From NCBI RefSeq assembly GCF_026151205.1, contig NC_087078.1, forward strand, positions 8,820,675-8,884,674: a stretch of 64,000 nucleotides of DNA, in the 5' to 3' direction. The notes under the pieces are model-generated. The model did not search any database, was not told the origin of the DNA, and saw nothing but the letters and a program-made list of their open reading frames with translations. This document shows, piece after piece, positions 40,733 to 52,009 of the stretch. Made by a program: the position numbers and the translations under genes. The stretch is from Bolinopsis microptera (Eukaryota; Ctenophora; Tentaculata; Lobata; Bolinopsidae). Numbering within the stretch: position 1 is the stretch's first letter; each line of letters opens with the position of its first letter.

Positions 40733-42963
40733 ATATATGGACACGTTCATTTGAGTTTGAGGATATTGGTAAATATAAGTGACCCTATTAAAAGGCACAG
40801 TGTAGTTGACTTTGTCACACTATGAAATTACATAAACCCTTGATGGTTAGGATAATCGTCTCATCCTTCAGGCTAACTTTGTCACATAACGATATCTTAA
40901 TCAGGTGATAAGATATCGCTTAAATACGGCCGGCACGGAAATGGTTACATTGTCACACTATAAACATGTGACGGAGTAAATATGGACCCCTTGCCGCCGT
41001 TTATGACCAAATTTTTGGGTGTCCAGTTGATTGGATGGGTACATATGACCATTACCTACATATTTGACGAGTTTTTTCGTTAGATGGTGCACTCAGGTTT
41101 ACTCTGTCACACATTAAAGAAAATATGTGATGAATGTTTAGGGCACCCTCATAAAGTCATAAGCAATGCTGAGTAATGTAGGTTTATTTGATGGCCTGGA
41201 AGTGCTGGGAATTGTTATTATATCATATTGTCGTAAAGAATTAAAACACAGAAGGCACAACCAAGTTTACTTTGTCACATAATCTTTATGATATCTGAAC
41301 ATGTGTGAAATTGAACAAATAATGATATACCAGCTTAAACCCCTTATATTGCGTACTATCGATCAAACAACACTGCTAGTACCATGCACCAGTCACATAA
41401 ATCATTATCAGGTGGTAATATGTACAGTGTCACAATTAAACTACCGCAACATGGTCAAAAATAGGGTAATTTCGTCACAACAAAATTATTATAACTCTGT
41501 TACTCTGTTAGCTCCTTGGTGGCAAAATAACTAGTTTATCGAAATTTTTTTGATGATAAAGTTACATAGTATTCTAATAGAGGTATAGATCTTCAAAATA
41601 GGGTCAAGACATGTTTACTTTGTCACATTAGTTATTATAAGAGTTAGGTAATCGTCATCAGATTAACAGATCTTTTTCGTAGTTTGGATCGATTAATATC
41701 GGCAATAAAGCATCATATGCCAATTTTAACACACTATCTTGATATTGTTGGGGCAGGGAAAGTTAATTTTGTCACATTTTCAGTTTCTTTGACAATTTAA
41801 TCTAAAATTGTTAAAATTGAGCTCTGATGTTCTGGACAATATTCTTCCAATCGTTTTTGAAAGAATGTTGAATTCTAATGGAGTTATAGATCTTCAAAAT
41901 AGGGGCAAGACATGTTCACTTTGTCACATCAGTTATTATAAGAGTTAGGTAATCGTCATCACATTAACATATATTTTTTTGTAGTTTGGATTGATCTATA
42001 TAGATAATAAAGCAGCCTATGCTAATTTTTACACTATCTTGAAATTGTTAGGGCAGGAAAAGTTAATTTTGACACATTTTTAGTGACTTTGACGAATTTA
42101 ACCTAAAATTGTCAAACTTAAGCTCTGATATTCTGGACAATATTCTACCAATTTTTTCTGAAAGAATGTTGAATTCTAATAGAGTTATAGAATATAGATC
42201 TTCAAAATAGGGGCAAGACATGTTTACTTTGTCACATCAGTTATTATAAGAGTTATTATAAGAGACTGTTTTATTCTATATTCATTGTTTTTTTAACTTA
42301 TTTACGATTTCGTATCAATTTTGTGACAATGTAAACATCAACTGATCTTAACTTGCATAAACTACATTGTCATCATATAAAGTTTTCCCGCCTTTCAAAC
42401 CAAAATCAGATATAAATAATTCGCAAAAAATGTAAAATTCCATATATTGTGACAGAATTAACCTCATTTTCCAATAACCAAGTGCCTATATTAGCTAACT
42501 ATTCAAAACAACATATTTTAGGGCTATGATTGGTAGATCAACCATCAGATAATGAGTTTAAAGGGTTTTTAGGACACCTCACAGTAGAATAGAGGTATAT
42601 TATTCTGAGTGTGACAAAGTTACCCAAATATTGCCTTGTAACCGTTCGATCCGTGCCCTTTAACCAATGTTGTATCATAATTGTTAAATTGACCTAATCT
42701 ACTATATTTTAGACCAAGGAATGATAATTAGACAACTGCAGTTAAATAAGTCACACAAAATGTGACATTTGAAGCATTATAGTACCTAACAACAATAGAT
42801 TTTCTTTCTGAGCAGTGCATATGGGAGTATGGGTTACGTGGCTAATGTTCAGAACTTCTGAACGTGCTAGGTTAATAGATGTCAAAATTAAGCCACTATC
42901 GTCGAAAACGCTATTATTTTTGTTTACCAATATCCTCAAACTCAAATGAACGTGTCCATATAC
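40733..42963. mobile_element. 2.2-kb inverted-repeat element rich in TTTGTCACA motifs
   Basis: Its ends are inverted 40-base copies: GGACACGTTCATTTGAGTTT at 40738 and AAACTCAAATGAACGTGTCC at about 42939. Between them about 12 copies of TTTGTCACA-type motifs lie in direct orientation in the left part, and several TGTGACAAA-type copies lie in the right part. A 305-bp unit (AGATCTTCAAAATAGGGGCA, ..., GAAAGAATGTTGAATTCTAA) is repeated about 2.3 times at 41560-42260. No transposase is visible. Symmetric subterminal motifs are typical of DNA transposons. It separates exonuclease genes 1 and 2. Confidence 0.55.
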
Positions 42964-43849
42964 AATACACATAATATTATGAAAGCTATTGGTTCCCGTG
43001 GTTAGACTGGCACTAGAAAGTGACCAATTAGTGACCAATTAGCTAATTAGTGACCAATTAGCTTGAGCTACAACCAATTATATAAATCACTATTCTTTCT
43101 GACAAAGAGCAATTTGAAATTGTACCACAATTTTTTACTTGAAAATCTATTAGATAATTTCAAATTTTATAGTACGAAAATATAATAAATATCATTTTAT
43201 CAACTCAGCTGATGGCAAATTAAAAACATTGACCAATCAGCTCCCAGGAACAACCACTCAAATAAAATACATTTTTTGACAAACGCCATTTAAATTTTAG
43301 CCCAACAAAATAATTATATAGTATATTTTGAATTTTAACTCAACTTATGGCACATTTAAAGGACAGCACTGAAGTTTCTCGTAGGTTTATTAAGCAATCA
43401 TATTATACTATATTAGTATCATGAGCACATACAAAAAATATTAATATTCAAATGAAAATATCAAAATTAAAAAGATTAAGTCGTATAAAAACCAGTTAGA
43501 AATCATCAAAACATTATTATTGACTGATTAAACTAATAGCACGTCTTACAGGTAAATAACGTAATTAACATCTTGACATGTGCGAATCATTTCAAGATTT
43601 AAAAGTTAAGAATAATTTTGAATAAGTAATATAATTAGATCAAAATGAGTAGGAAATCAAAAAATCTAGAAAACATCAAAATAATCATTTTCATTATTGT
43701 CGACATGTTAACCGAGTTGTCAGATAGATACAGTAAAAACTATTTTAGTAACGACTATACTAATATATTGCTGATCAAAGTAAAACATTCTTTCCCCGAT
43801 CGTAATTCTAGTTAATTTAATCGACGTTCCACGTCTAATAATTGTGCTT

Positions 43850-45151
43850 TCAAGGTCGACTACAATTTTCTTCAAGCTTTCGTTTGAACTCACTAAAATT
43901 AAATGTTTCAATAATACTTTTTCGAATTTCTTCAAGCTTTGGTTCTAACTCTCTCAACAATACTTCTAATTTATCTATATAGATATTAAAAGAGAAATCC
44001 TCATTTATAATTCTTTTAAGAGCCTGTTCTAAACTCTGTGTTATCGCTCTCAGAAATGATACGAATGTTTCTATATAAAAACCAAAAGTGAAATCTTTAT
44101 GCGTTGTAACAGTGACAAAATAGTAAAGCCCTATCACTGTAAGACCGAATGCGAAAATTTCTATAAAGGTTTTCATGGTGACGAGGCACGTGTTTTGCCC
44201 ACTTTTTTGTGGAGGTACAGGAGGCCTGACATTGTTCACGTCTTCGGAACATTCGTACGTAGTTTGAACTTTTTCCACAACGTTTCTGCGATTAGAGCGT
44301 CCATAGTAGTCCGGTAGGATTTGCCACAATTCAGGGGCCAACTTGGCAATACGATCGAGGCAGTCCAATCTGATCTCTTTGTGATCATATGGTTTTTCAA
44401 CTAATAACTCACGAATTAAACTATCATCAGGATAATATCTAAGAAAGATTTTAATCACCTTAGGATATCTCCGTACGTTATCCTTATACATAAGATCTAA
44501 TATAACATCAAGAGAGGCAGCAGCGTCCGCAGCAGCATAGAGTTTCAGTTCACGAGATAAATTAAATGCTTCCCAATCACCATAAACTTGTAAAGATTTT
44601 GGTTTTGGGAGAGTTTGATGGAGAACACTTAGTACCAGCGCTTCCAAACCTAATTTTACCATGAAATTCCTGCGCTTTGTCGTTACATGGTCGTCATCAT
44701 TATAGTTAAAAAGCTCGGCTTCGTAATTTTTAAATTGCTGTAGAATATGTTCATCTAGGAAGGAAAACCGCCTAACAACAAGGCAGCGCAAGTCTAGCCA
44801 TTGTCTCACAGTTACACCAAATTGAAGATTGATCCGTTCGACATCTTCTTCAATATTGACACCAACTTTGACTTGGTGTTTAATGCCCAGGGTATAAGAC
44901 AACATACTAGGAAGAACACGTTCGTTTTCAAACCTACAAGTTTGAAACAACATAACATGTTCTTTCGTAGCAATCTGGATAACTGCAACACGATACTCAG
45001 CCGATCTAGTCGATACCCACTCACAATCAAGTCCAAGATATTGCACAACTCTAATTTTATTGATTATAAATTGTTGTACAGCATAGTTAGCTTCTGAGTT
45101 ATTTTTCGGAATAATGATCGTTCGTCCTTCTGTGACATCGTACAAACCCAT
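43850..45151 (-). CDS. EXD2-like 3'-5' exonuclease paralogue 2
   Basis: From the ATG at 45149-45151 the frame gives 433 aa. Motifs are RTIIIPKNNSEAN, YLGLDCEWVST (motif I Asp-x-Glu intact), VAVIQIATKEHVMLFQ, VGVNIEEDVERI (motif II), RQWLDLRCLVVRR, VKLGLEALVLSVLH and YAAADAAASLDVILD (motif III). Then come KPYDHKEIRLDCLDR and DYYGRSNRR, a membrane helix (FIEIFAFGLTVIGLYYF), and a charged, probably coiled-coil tail ending ENCSRP. An in-frame ATG upstream at 45230-45232 would add a hydrophobic stretch, but an ATTCAG acceptor sits just before the chosen ATG, as in the paralogues, so I prefer the shorter form. Confidence 0.82.
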   Translation of the reverse strand: MGLYDVTEGRTIIIPKNNSEANYAVQQFIINKIRVVQYLGLDCEWVSTRSAEYRVAVIQIATKEHVMLFQTCRFENERVLPSMLSYTLGIKHQVKVGVNIEEDVERINLQFGVTVRQWLDLRCLVVRRFSFLDEHILQQFKNYEAELFNYNDDDHVTTKRRNFMVKLGLEALVLSVLHQTLPKPKSLQVYGDWEAFNLSRELKLYAAADAAASLDVILDLMYKDNVRRYPKVIKIFLRYYPDDSLIRELLVEKPYDHKEIRLDCLDRIAKLAPELWQILPDYYGRSNRRNVVEKVQTTYECSEDVNNVRPPVPPQKSGQNTCLVTMKTFIEIFAFGLTVIGLYYFVTVTTHKDFTFGFYIETFVSFLRAITQSLEQALKRIINEDFSFNIYIDKLEVLLRELEPKLEEIRKSIIETFNFSEFKRKLEENCSRP

Positions 45152-45829
45152 ACCTGAATTGTAAAATGTATATACAAAATGATAATTACTGTACAAGAAA
45201 AATATAGCTCCAAGATAGGATGCATAATTCATAAATATTTCGAGCACTTGGAAATATTTATGAATTAAAACTTATAGTTTCTTTGATGTACACTCGCCCG
45301 GTTAGACAACATATAAGCCAAAATAGGCAGAATAATTATATGAAAAACGTTAATGGATTTCATGTTTCAAACTTCTTATTACACGCAGTGCAGTCTAAAC
45401 TAAAATTTTACGAAAGTAAATTATAATTTGATACTTATATTCGTTTTTAATTTTACATCCAAGTAACACGCTACTTAGTTTGCTTGAATAATCAATAATC
45501 AATAATCAATAAAACTTAAACAGAAATACGTTTGATTAAACCCTTAAACTACTAAATCGAACTTAAACAACATTTACATCAATAGGCACTCGATAGCTGA
45601 ATAAAATGTGTAACAAACTTCCCAACATGAATGAAATTTACGTTATAATATAAAAATAACGGTATGAGGCAAAACCATTTAAAACTAACATTATAAACAT
45701 CAAATGAACAATTTCGATAAAAATGTAAACAAAATAAATAACTAAAGAAAACGTAATAACAAAAAACTTAAAAAAAAACAACTTAAAACTATTATTTTAT
45801 TTCTCGCAATTTCTTACATGATTACTCCA

Positions 45830-46880
45830 TCAAAACATTAATTTGAGAGTAATTGTACCGATAACAATCAGTATGAAAATATAAGCAAGCACCATGATAT
45901 GACAAGTTCTAATAACAAATTCAAACAATTCAAACAATTGTCTGATTATATATAAAAACATTCCCTCCTCAACAAAAGTGTCATCGTCTCCACTAGTTGC
46001 ACTTGATACTTCAACAACAAGATTTTCTTCTAGATTTTGAGTGCATTTCAAGGCGATATTAGATCTTTTGCTGTATGAACGTCCATAGTAGTCAGGTAAA
46101 ATAGGTTGAATCCAACTCGGGGCTACCTCCGATATCATGTCAAGGCAAGATAATCTGATCTGTTTATGATTATAGGGCTTTTCAAGAACTGATAACCAAG
46201 ACTTAGAGTCCTTTGTAGTTTTAGGATTGTGACCTATCTTGACATCTAGTGCATAAAATATGTCTAGTGACGACGCAGCATCTGCTGCAGCATACAACTT
46301 TAGTTCTTGAGTTAGTTCACAGGCCTCCCATTCACCCAACACTTGGCAGGGCTTTACCCAAACAACTTCCAACTAGTGTTTCTAGCCCTAGTTTTGGCAT
46401 GAAATTTACACGCTTGGCCTTGACATCAACAGAAGATTTAAGGTTTTTAGTCCGTTTTAATTCGTATTCCTCCAGTTGCAGAAGCAGATTTTCACTTAGC
46501 AGCATATTTTCAATTGCAAAACATCTCAAATCTAACCAGCTTAGGACAGACTCTCCAAATTTGAAACGGATCCGTCTAATATCTTCTTGAATGTTTACTC
46601 CAACTTGTATGATACTTTTGTCTCGCAGTATTTTAGCCAATTGTAGAGGAAGGACACGTTCGTTTTCAAACCTACATACTTGAAACAAGAGTACGTGTTT
46701 TTCAGTCGCAATTTGGATCAATGCTACAAGAGACCTAGCACGCCCGGTCTTCCATTCACAATCCAGTCCTAACACATTGATATCTTTATCAATGATGTAT
46801 TTTTGCACAGCAGCATTTGCTTCGTCGTTATTTCTGGGGATTATAATAGATCGACATTCTTCAACATCATACAGATTCAT
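45830..46880 (-). pseudogene. EXD2-like exonuclease paralogue 3, one frameshift
   Basis: It starts MNLYDVEECRSIIIPRNN, with intact VLGLDCEWKTG, VALIQIATEKHVLLFQ, VGVNIQEDIRRI and LSWLDLRCFAIEN. The frame breaks at about 46350-46370, after LVGSCLGKALP, and resumes with VLGEWEACELTQELKLY, YAAADAASSLDIF, KPYNHKQIRLSCLDM and DYYGRSYSKR. It ends in a tail-anchor-like helix (MVLAYIFILIVIGTITLKL). All catalytic residues are present across the two frames. Compared with the paralogues, a few residues are also missing at the break, so a real small deletion is more likely than a single miscalled base. Both halves are otherwise open, so the lesion is recent. Confidence 0.8.
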
Positions 46881-47589
46881 TCCTGAAAAGTATACAATAG
46901 ATTAAAAAACCAAATGTTTCGGCACCATGAATAATGAATATGACAGCTGACAGAGGGCGAAAAAATTCTTTCAGCTAATTTGTTAGCTGTGTATAATATG
47001 ATCTAAATCAAAATAGGATTTTAAATTAGTACGCATTGGATACATTTATCAGTGACGCATGCAAGATGTTTTTACAAGAACTTGAATGAATAGACTCAGA
47101 TGGTCACAAACCGTAAAAAAAAGCTTATCATACAATATAATTTTGTAATGCTATGTACAATTCCAAAACAACAATTTAAATCTTTTTATAGGGTTTTATA
47201 CCAGAGTAAGTCCCTCAAATAACGTCAGATAATAGGCTTTGACTGAAAAACATAACTAGAAATTACAGAAAATCATAAAAATCATACATCAGACATTAAT
47301 CAAAGTGATAAATAACGAATGGGAATAGTGCATCACTGCGAATAAATAGAATTTTGCAAATAAGGTTTATATATATACATAATACACTATACAGTATACA
47401 CCCTTCGTGTCTAAATTCATTCTATACTATACATTAAATACATTATACAGTATACAGTTAAAAAACAAAGTTCTGTCATAAATTTGACACAGAATGAAAT
47501 GATCAAAAATCCCTTTTACATGGGGACAGAAAACGAAAGTAACGATTTGCCTTCAGAACAGGGACGATCAGGTACTAAGTTGTGGACAT

Positions 47590-47690
47590 GACGTCGAAAA
47601 TATGACCCACCACCTGCACCCAAACGTCACGTCCAGTACTAACTACTAAGTGCATGGTCCCCCCGCTCAGAATGAGGTATAATTGAGGGT
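47590..47690. repeat. Dispersed repeat related to 60-180
   Basis: AAAATATGACCCACCACCTG and CCAAACGTCACGT followed by a C-rich run match the block near the left end of the window. About 46900-47580 and 47700-47810 are otherwise AT-rich intergenic sequence with no gene seen. Confidence 0.4.
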
Positions 47691-47814
47691 TGTAGGATTT
47701 CGGTGAGAACAATCAACTCTATTAAGTGAGTATTCCTTGGTATTTTCTTCCTGAACCATTGAAATTATACCCAATCTGGTGCACTTTCCTGCACCTGGTC
47801 CATGAACTAGTGTT

Positions 47815-49369
47815 TTAAGTGTATGAATGAGGAGTGAAGCTAATCTCTGGTGGCATCTGAACTAGAAATTGAGGCTGAGGGAGTCCTGGCAATCCGAACT
47901 GGGGATGGAACATGACATTGTCTCGGTGGTATTGGCTCATAGGAACGCCTGGTGGTGGAGGTGGTAGTCCAAATGTAGGGTACGGTTGCTGGTAACTGTG
48001 GGGAACAAAGCTTACGTCTTGGTATAAATTTGGCTGCATAATCTCGGCTGGCCCTCTCAATTGTAAATGAGGGTCTGACGAACCAGGGTGAGAACCATTA
48101 GCTTCCTTGTGAAGGTGTGCATCATGTGAATCGATATAAATCGTTCTAGTCAGAGCAACGTTACGTGATCGGGCTGTGCTAAGTTTGTGAGACATTTTAA
48201 CCTTTTTGTGACAAGGAGGTCTGTAGTTTAGGTTAATTGTAACACTTGACGGTGGTTGTGGTAAATATCTGGGGGAATCTTGCTGGTAGTTGTGGGGAAC
48301 AAAGCTAACGTCTTGGAGGAACCCTGGCTGCATGGTCTTTGCGAGCTGTAAACGATGGTATGATGAACTTGGATGAGTACTATTAGCTTCCTTGTGAAGT
48401 TGTGAATCTTGTAAATAGTTCGGAATTTGGTTATTCAAAGCTTTTTCAAGTGGACTAGGTGAAACTGAAATGCGATCGTGAGATTTTTTGGACCTTTTAA
48501 CCTTTTTACTAGGATAACGTTTGTAGTGATCAGCTAAAATTGGTCTCCACTGACGCAGAACCTTATGGGAGATAATGTCAAGACATGATTGTCGGACATC
48601 TCCGTCAATATAAGGCATTTCAATGACCAATCTCCAAGTGAGATCGTTTGAAGGAACTGAAAGCCATCTGAGATTGTAATTGGTATTCACCAAAGTACAA
48701 TGTCTGGCTTCATCAAGCCCGAGGAATATGTCTAATGAAGCAGCAGCATCTGCTGCAGCATAAATCTTCATATCCTGGGATAGTTCAAATGCTTCCCAAT
48801 TACCTAACACTTGTATTTTAAATAGCTTAGGCAGGCTCCGATGCAAAATATCTGCAACCAACTTTTCAAGGCCTAACTTCGGCATGAAACTGCTTCGTCT
48901 ACCCTTAACAATTGAGTCGGTAAGAGGAGCATCATGTGACAATTTTAATTCGAAGTTTTGAAATTGTTGAACCAGAAATAACGAGAAAAAGTCTTTTCGA
49001 ACAGCAAGGCATCTCAAATCTAACCAGCCCCTAACAGGAATTTGAAACTGAAGTAGAATTCTTCTAACATCTTCCTCAATACCAACTCCAACCTTAGTAA
49101 TTCTTTCATCCAGAAGGATTGAAGATAACAGTTTGGGGAGCCTATGTTTGCTCTCAAACCTACATATTTGAAACAAGATTGATTGTTCTTCTGTAGCAAT
49201 TTGGATTAATGCTACAGGACAACTAGCAAATTTGCTCTTCCATTCACAGTCTAGTCCTAAATACAGGGGAGCCTTTGTCAATGATGCACTTTTTTACAGC
49301 TGAATTGGCTTCTATTACGTCTCTGGGAATTATTATGGCTCGATTTTCTTCAACGTCATAAAGATTCAT
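47815..49369 (-). pseudogene. EXD2-like exonuclease paralogue 4, Pro-rich tail, one frameshift
   Basis: The N-terminus begins at the ATG at 49367-49369 (MNLYDVEENRAIIIPRDV) and shifts frame at a GGGG run at 49266-49269. The main frame then reads YLGLDCEWKS, VALIQIATEEQSILFQ, VGVGIEEDVRRIL, RGWLDLRCLAVRK, MPKLGLEKLVADILH and YAAADAAASLDIFLG. Unlike its neighbours it has no membrane helix. It carries a Pro/His/Gln-rich tail of about 200 residues containing an internal duplication: HLHKEANGSHPGSSDPHLQL and QLHKEANSTHPSSSYHRLQL, each followed by LYQDVSFVPHSYQQ or similar. One extra C on the coding strand explains the shift, so it may be a sequencing error and the gene functional. Confidence 0.78.
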
Positions 49370-50181
49370 CACTGAAAAGTTTTTAATAGTTTGACATAAG
49401 AGCATAAGTGCTCTGTGGATACAAAAAATAAATAATAATTATTATAATATTATATAATGATGTGTTCACTATTCATACCTGATACTTACGATTGATTTAA
49501 TTTTTGCATAAACATAATTTCCATACGGTCCTTGGCGTGTTTGTGCAATTTAAAAAGTGATGGTGGTCAGTTACAACTGGTCACAAAACCAAACATAAAT
49601 TATTGTACAGTCATTAATACTAAATTTGATCACAAGAAACAGTTCAACCTGTTAAAGTTTTTTGGGCAGATTTAAACACAATATAATCAACACCATCTTG
49701 ACATGATACGGTTAGCTGAATTCACATAATTAACAGTAATAAAGGGAAAACTCGACAAATGAAATCGCATACCACTTCAGAGTCCCCCCCCCCCCCTGCG
49801 ACCTTGCATAAGACCACAACACGGCTAAATTTCTATCAGGTTGTTGTTAGGACGTTTCCCTCCCAATTGTCACATCACATATTCATATTTTAGAGGGTTG
49901 ATCATAGTCTAAAACTACAAAATATACTTGATAAAAATAACACAAAGATAGTTTTTTATTTGAAAATTATATTATATTATTATATATAAATCAAGCGTTA
50001 CATTTCAGCCATGCAAAATTACAATGACATATTTCGATATACTAATTGATAAATGGGGCTGCAATATAAGTTGATTATTGTGTGGCCGGATGACAACTAA
50101 CTAAAAAAGAAAAATAAACTTGATTAAATATAATTTAATAATAAATTATTCGGCTGAACCAACACATAGTAAGAGCCACAT

Positions 50182-51345
50182 TCACGTTGGGGCCGTCTCC
50201 CAAATTTTAATGACAAACAAAAACAATAAATTAAAAAATAAAGTGGCGATTAAAAATTTTAAAATCTTTATAAAAGCCTCTTCAACTCGAACATGAAATT
50301 TTTTCCTGCGAGGAATCATATCGAGGACTTTCTCAAATTCATCGTCCATAATGTGATTAAAACGAACACTTGATACGACCCTTCTACCATTAAAATACTT
50401 ACCAAAGTATGCACTTAAATCAGCAACAGGGTTCCAAAAGCTGATTATGTCTAGGCAAAAGATTCGTATCCATTTATGATCATACTTGACTTCAACAGCA
50501 GAATTCCACTTTACATTCGGATTAAGGTCATGTTGGGGTAATAAATCCCCATACACTATAACAACTCCAGGTGGGAATACATTTTTAGAATGCCACTTGT
50601 CATCTAACATATTTAAAGCATGGAATACTTCAAGAGAAGTAGATGCATCGGCAGCAGCATATAACTTTTGATCTTCAGATAAATCTGTTAGCTCCCAATC
50701 TACGCTGAAACATCTCATAGAAGTTGTATCTAATTTCTTTCTTAAGCAATTTGAAGTTAGTGTTTCTAATCCTAATTTTGGCATAAAACTAGCACGTTTT
50801 TCATCGGTATTTCTTTCGATTCCATAAAATTCTTGAGACAGAAACTCTCCATAGAACATTTTAGTAACCAAAAGGCAGCGAAGATCCAACCATCCCCTAC
50901 AACATGTATATCTACCATCACCATGGCTGGTCATCTTGCTATTATAAAACTGACTGTCCAAGCGTCCTATATCCTTCTCAATATCAACTCCAACCTTGAC
51001 GATATATCTGTCAATTAAAACATCACACAATCTTTTTGGTAAAGTGTTAGCACACTCAAATAATGTAGTCTGGAGCAAGATAACACATTCATTGGTTGCA
51101 ATTTGTATCACCGCTACATCAAACACATCCTCTCGTTCACTATAACTGTCACAGTTAAACCGATAACCCTGGTAATAATTCCCGCGAGAATTCCATTCAC
51201 AGTCAAACCCGACCACAGTGACATTATCTTTCTGGATGTATTTCTTAACAGCATTGTTAGCTTCACGTTCATTAGCAGGTACAACAATAAGTCTTCTTTC
51301 TTCTACGTCATACTTTTTCTCCATCCTTTGGCATGTACTAGTCAT
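50182..51345 (-). CDS. EXD2-like 3'-5' exonuclease paralogue 5
   Basis: An intact 387-aa frame begins at the ATG at 51343-51345, with a TGA two codons upstream. It is the most divergent member: VVGFDCEWNSRGNYYQGY has an insertion after motif I, followed by VAVIQIATNECVILLQ, VGVDIEKDIGRL, CCRGWLDLRCLLV, MPKLGLETLTSNCL and YAAADASTSLEVFHAL, so all DEDD positions are present. The DYYGRS box has become YFGKYFNGRR. It ends in a hydrophobic helix (FLIATLFFNLLFLFVIKIW), so it is probably tail-anchored. Gene order and orientation suggest it arose with the other four by tandem duplication. Human EXD2 acts at mitochondria and in DNA end resection; the role here is unknown. Confidence 0.85.
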   Translation of the reverse strand: MTSTCQRMEKKYDVEERRLIVVPANEREANNAVKKYIQKDNVTVVGFDCEWNSRGNYYQGYRFNCDSYSEREDVFDVAVIQIATNECVILLQTTLFECANTLPKRLCDVLIDRYIVKVGVDIEKDIGRLDSQFYNSKMTSHGDGRYTCCRGWLDLRCLLVTKMFYGEFLSQEFYGIERNTDEKRASFMPKLGLETLTSNCLRKKLDTTSMRCFSVDWELTDLSEDQKLYAAADASTSLEVFHALNMLDDKWHSKNVFPPGVVIVYGDLLPQHDLNPNVKWNSAVEVKYDHKWIRIFCLDIISFWNPVADLSAYFGKYFNGRRVVSSVRFNHIMDDEFEKVLDMIPRRKKFHVRVEEAFIKILKFLIATLFFNLLFLFVIKIWETAPT

Positions 51346-51349
51346 TAAT

Positions 51350-52005
51350 CATTGCATTGATCAAACATTGGAATACAAATTACATTTTATTGAAATCATA
51401 TCTAAAGTGTTCCTGTTGTTGAGATAACCTTGAGCCTTGCGATACCAGTGTCACACTGTCAAAACACGACACCAAACTCTCTTAAAACTCTTAAACGTGA
51501 TTGTAATGCAGTTACAATTTTCATATCGCAATTTCAATGCTTGATTAAATAAATGTCATGTGAATTTACTTATAGCTGATTCGATCACCGCTTATTATGT
51601 TATTATTATATTCACACATAATGGTATATATAATATATAATATCGGGAGAGAGTAATACTCAAACACATCAACATCACAAGCATTATCAATAAATCACAA
51701 TAAAACATGCTTTAAATAATAATAAGTAAAAACCCCTCACAGTTACAATAAAATTGCACCGTTAACAATACAATTCTGAAAATAGATGTATGCCTCTGCA
51801 GAACTTAATCGCAATTTAAAGAGCGATAGTATTTTAGTATGAATAAAACATATAAAAATAAAAATCTTCATGCATTGCAGAACTGTTAAGTAATCCAGTC
51901 ATAACTTGATTCAGCTATATAATATTCAATTGTATAGCCGCTGCTAAATCAAAATATCAAATTCATTCCCAAAATTATCGTAAATTGCTACCTATATTTC
52001 AAAGC
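51350..52005. other. Intergenic, no gene seen
   Basis: AT-rich 5' flank of exonuclease gene 5 leading into the ribokinase minisatellite. A palindromic TATATAATATATAATAT stretch lies near 51630. No gene or RNA recognised. Confidence 0.5.
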
Positions 52006-52009
52006 TTGA

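Noticed and set aside
40853-42260. TTTGTCACA repeats as a gene-regulatory enhancer for the exonuclease genes
   Set aside because: The motifs lie within inverted terminal repeats and change orientation across the element, which fits transposon subterminal repeats better.
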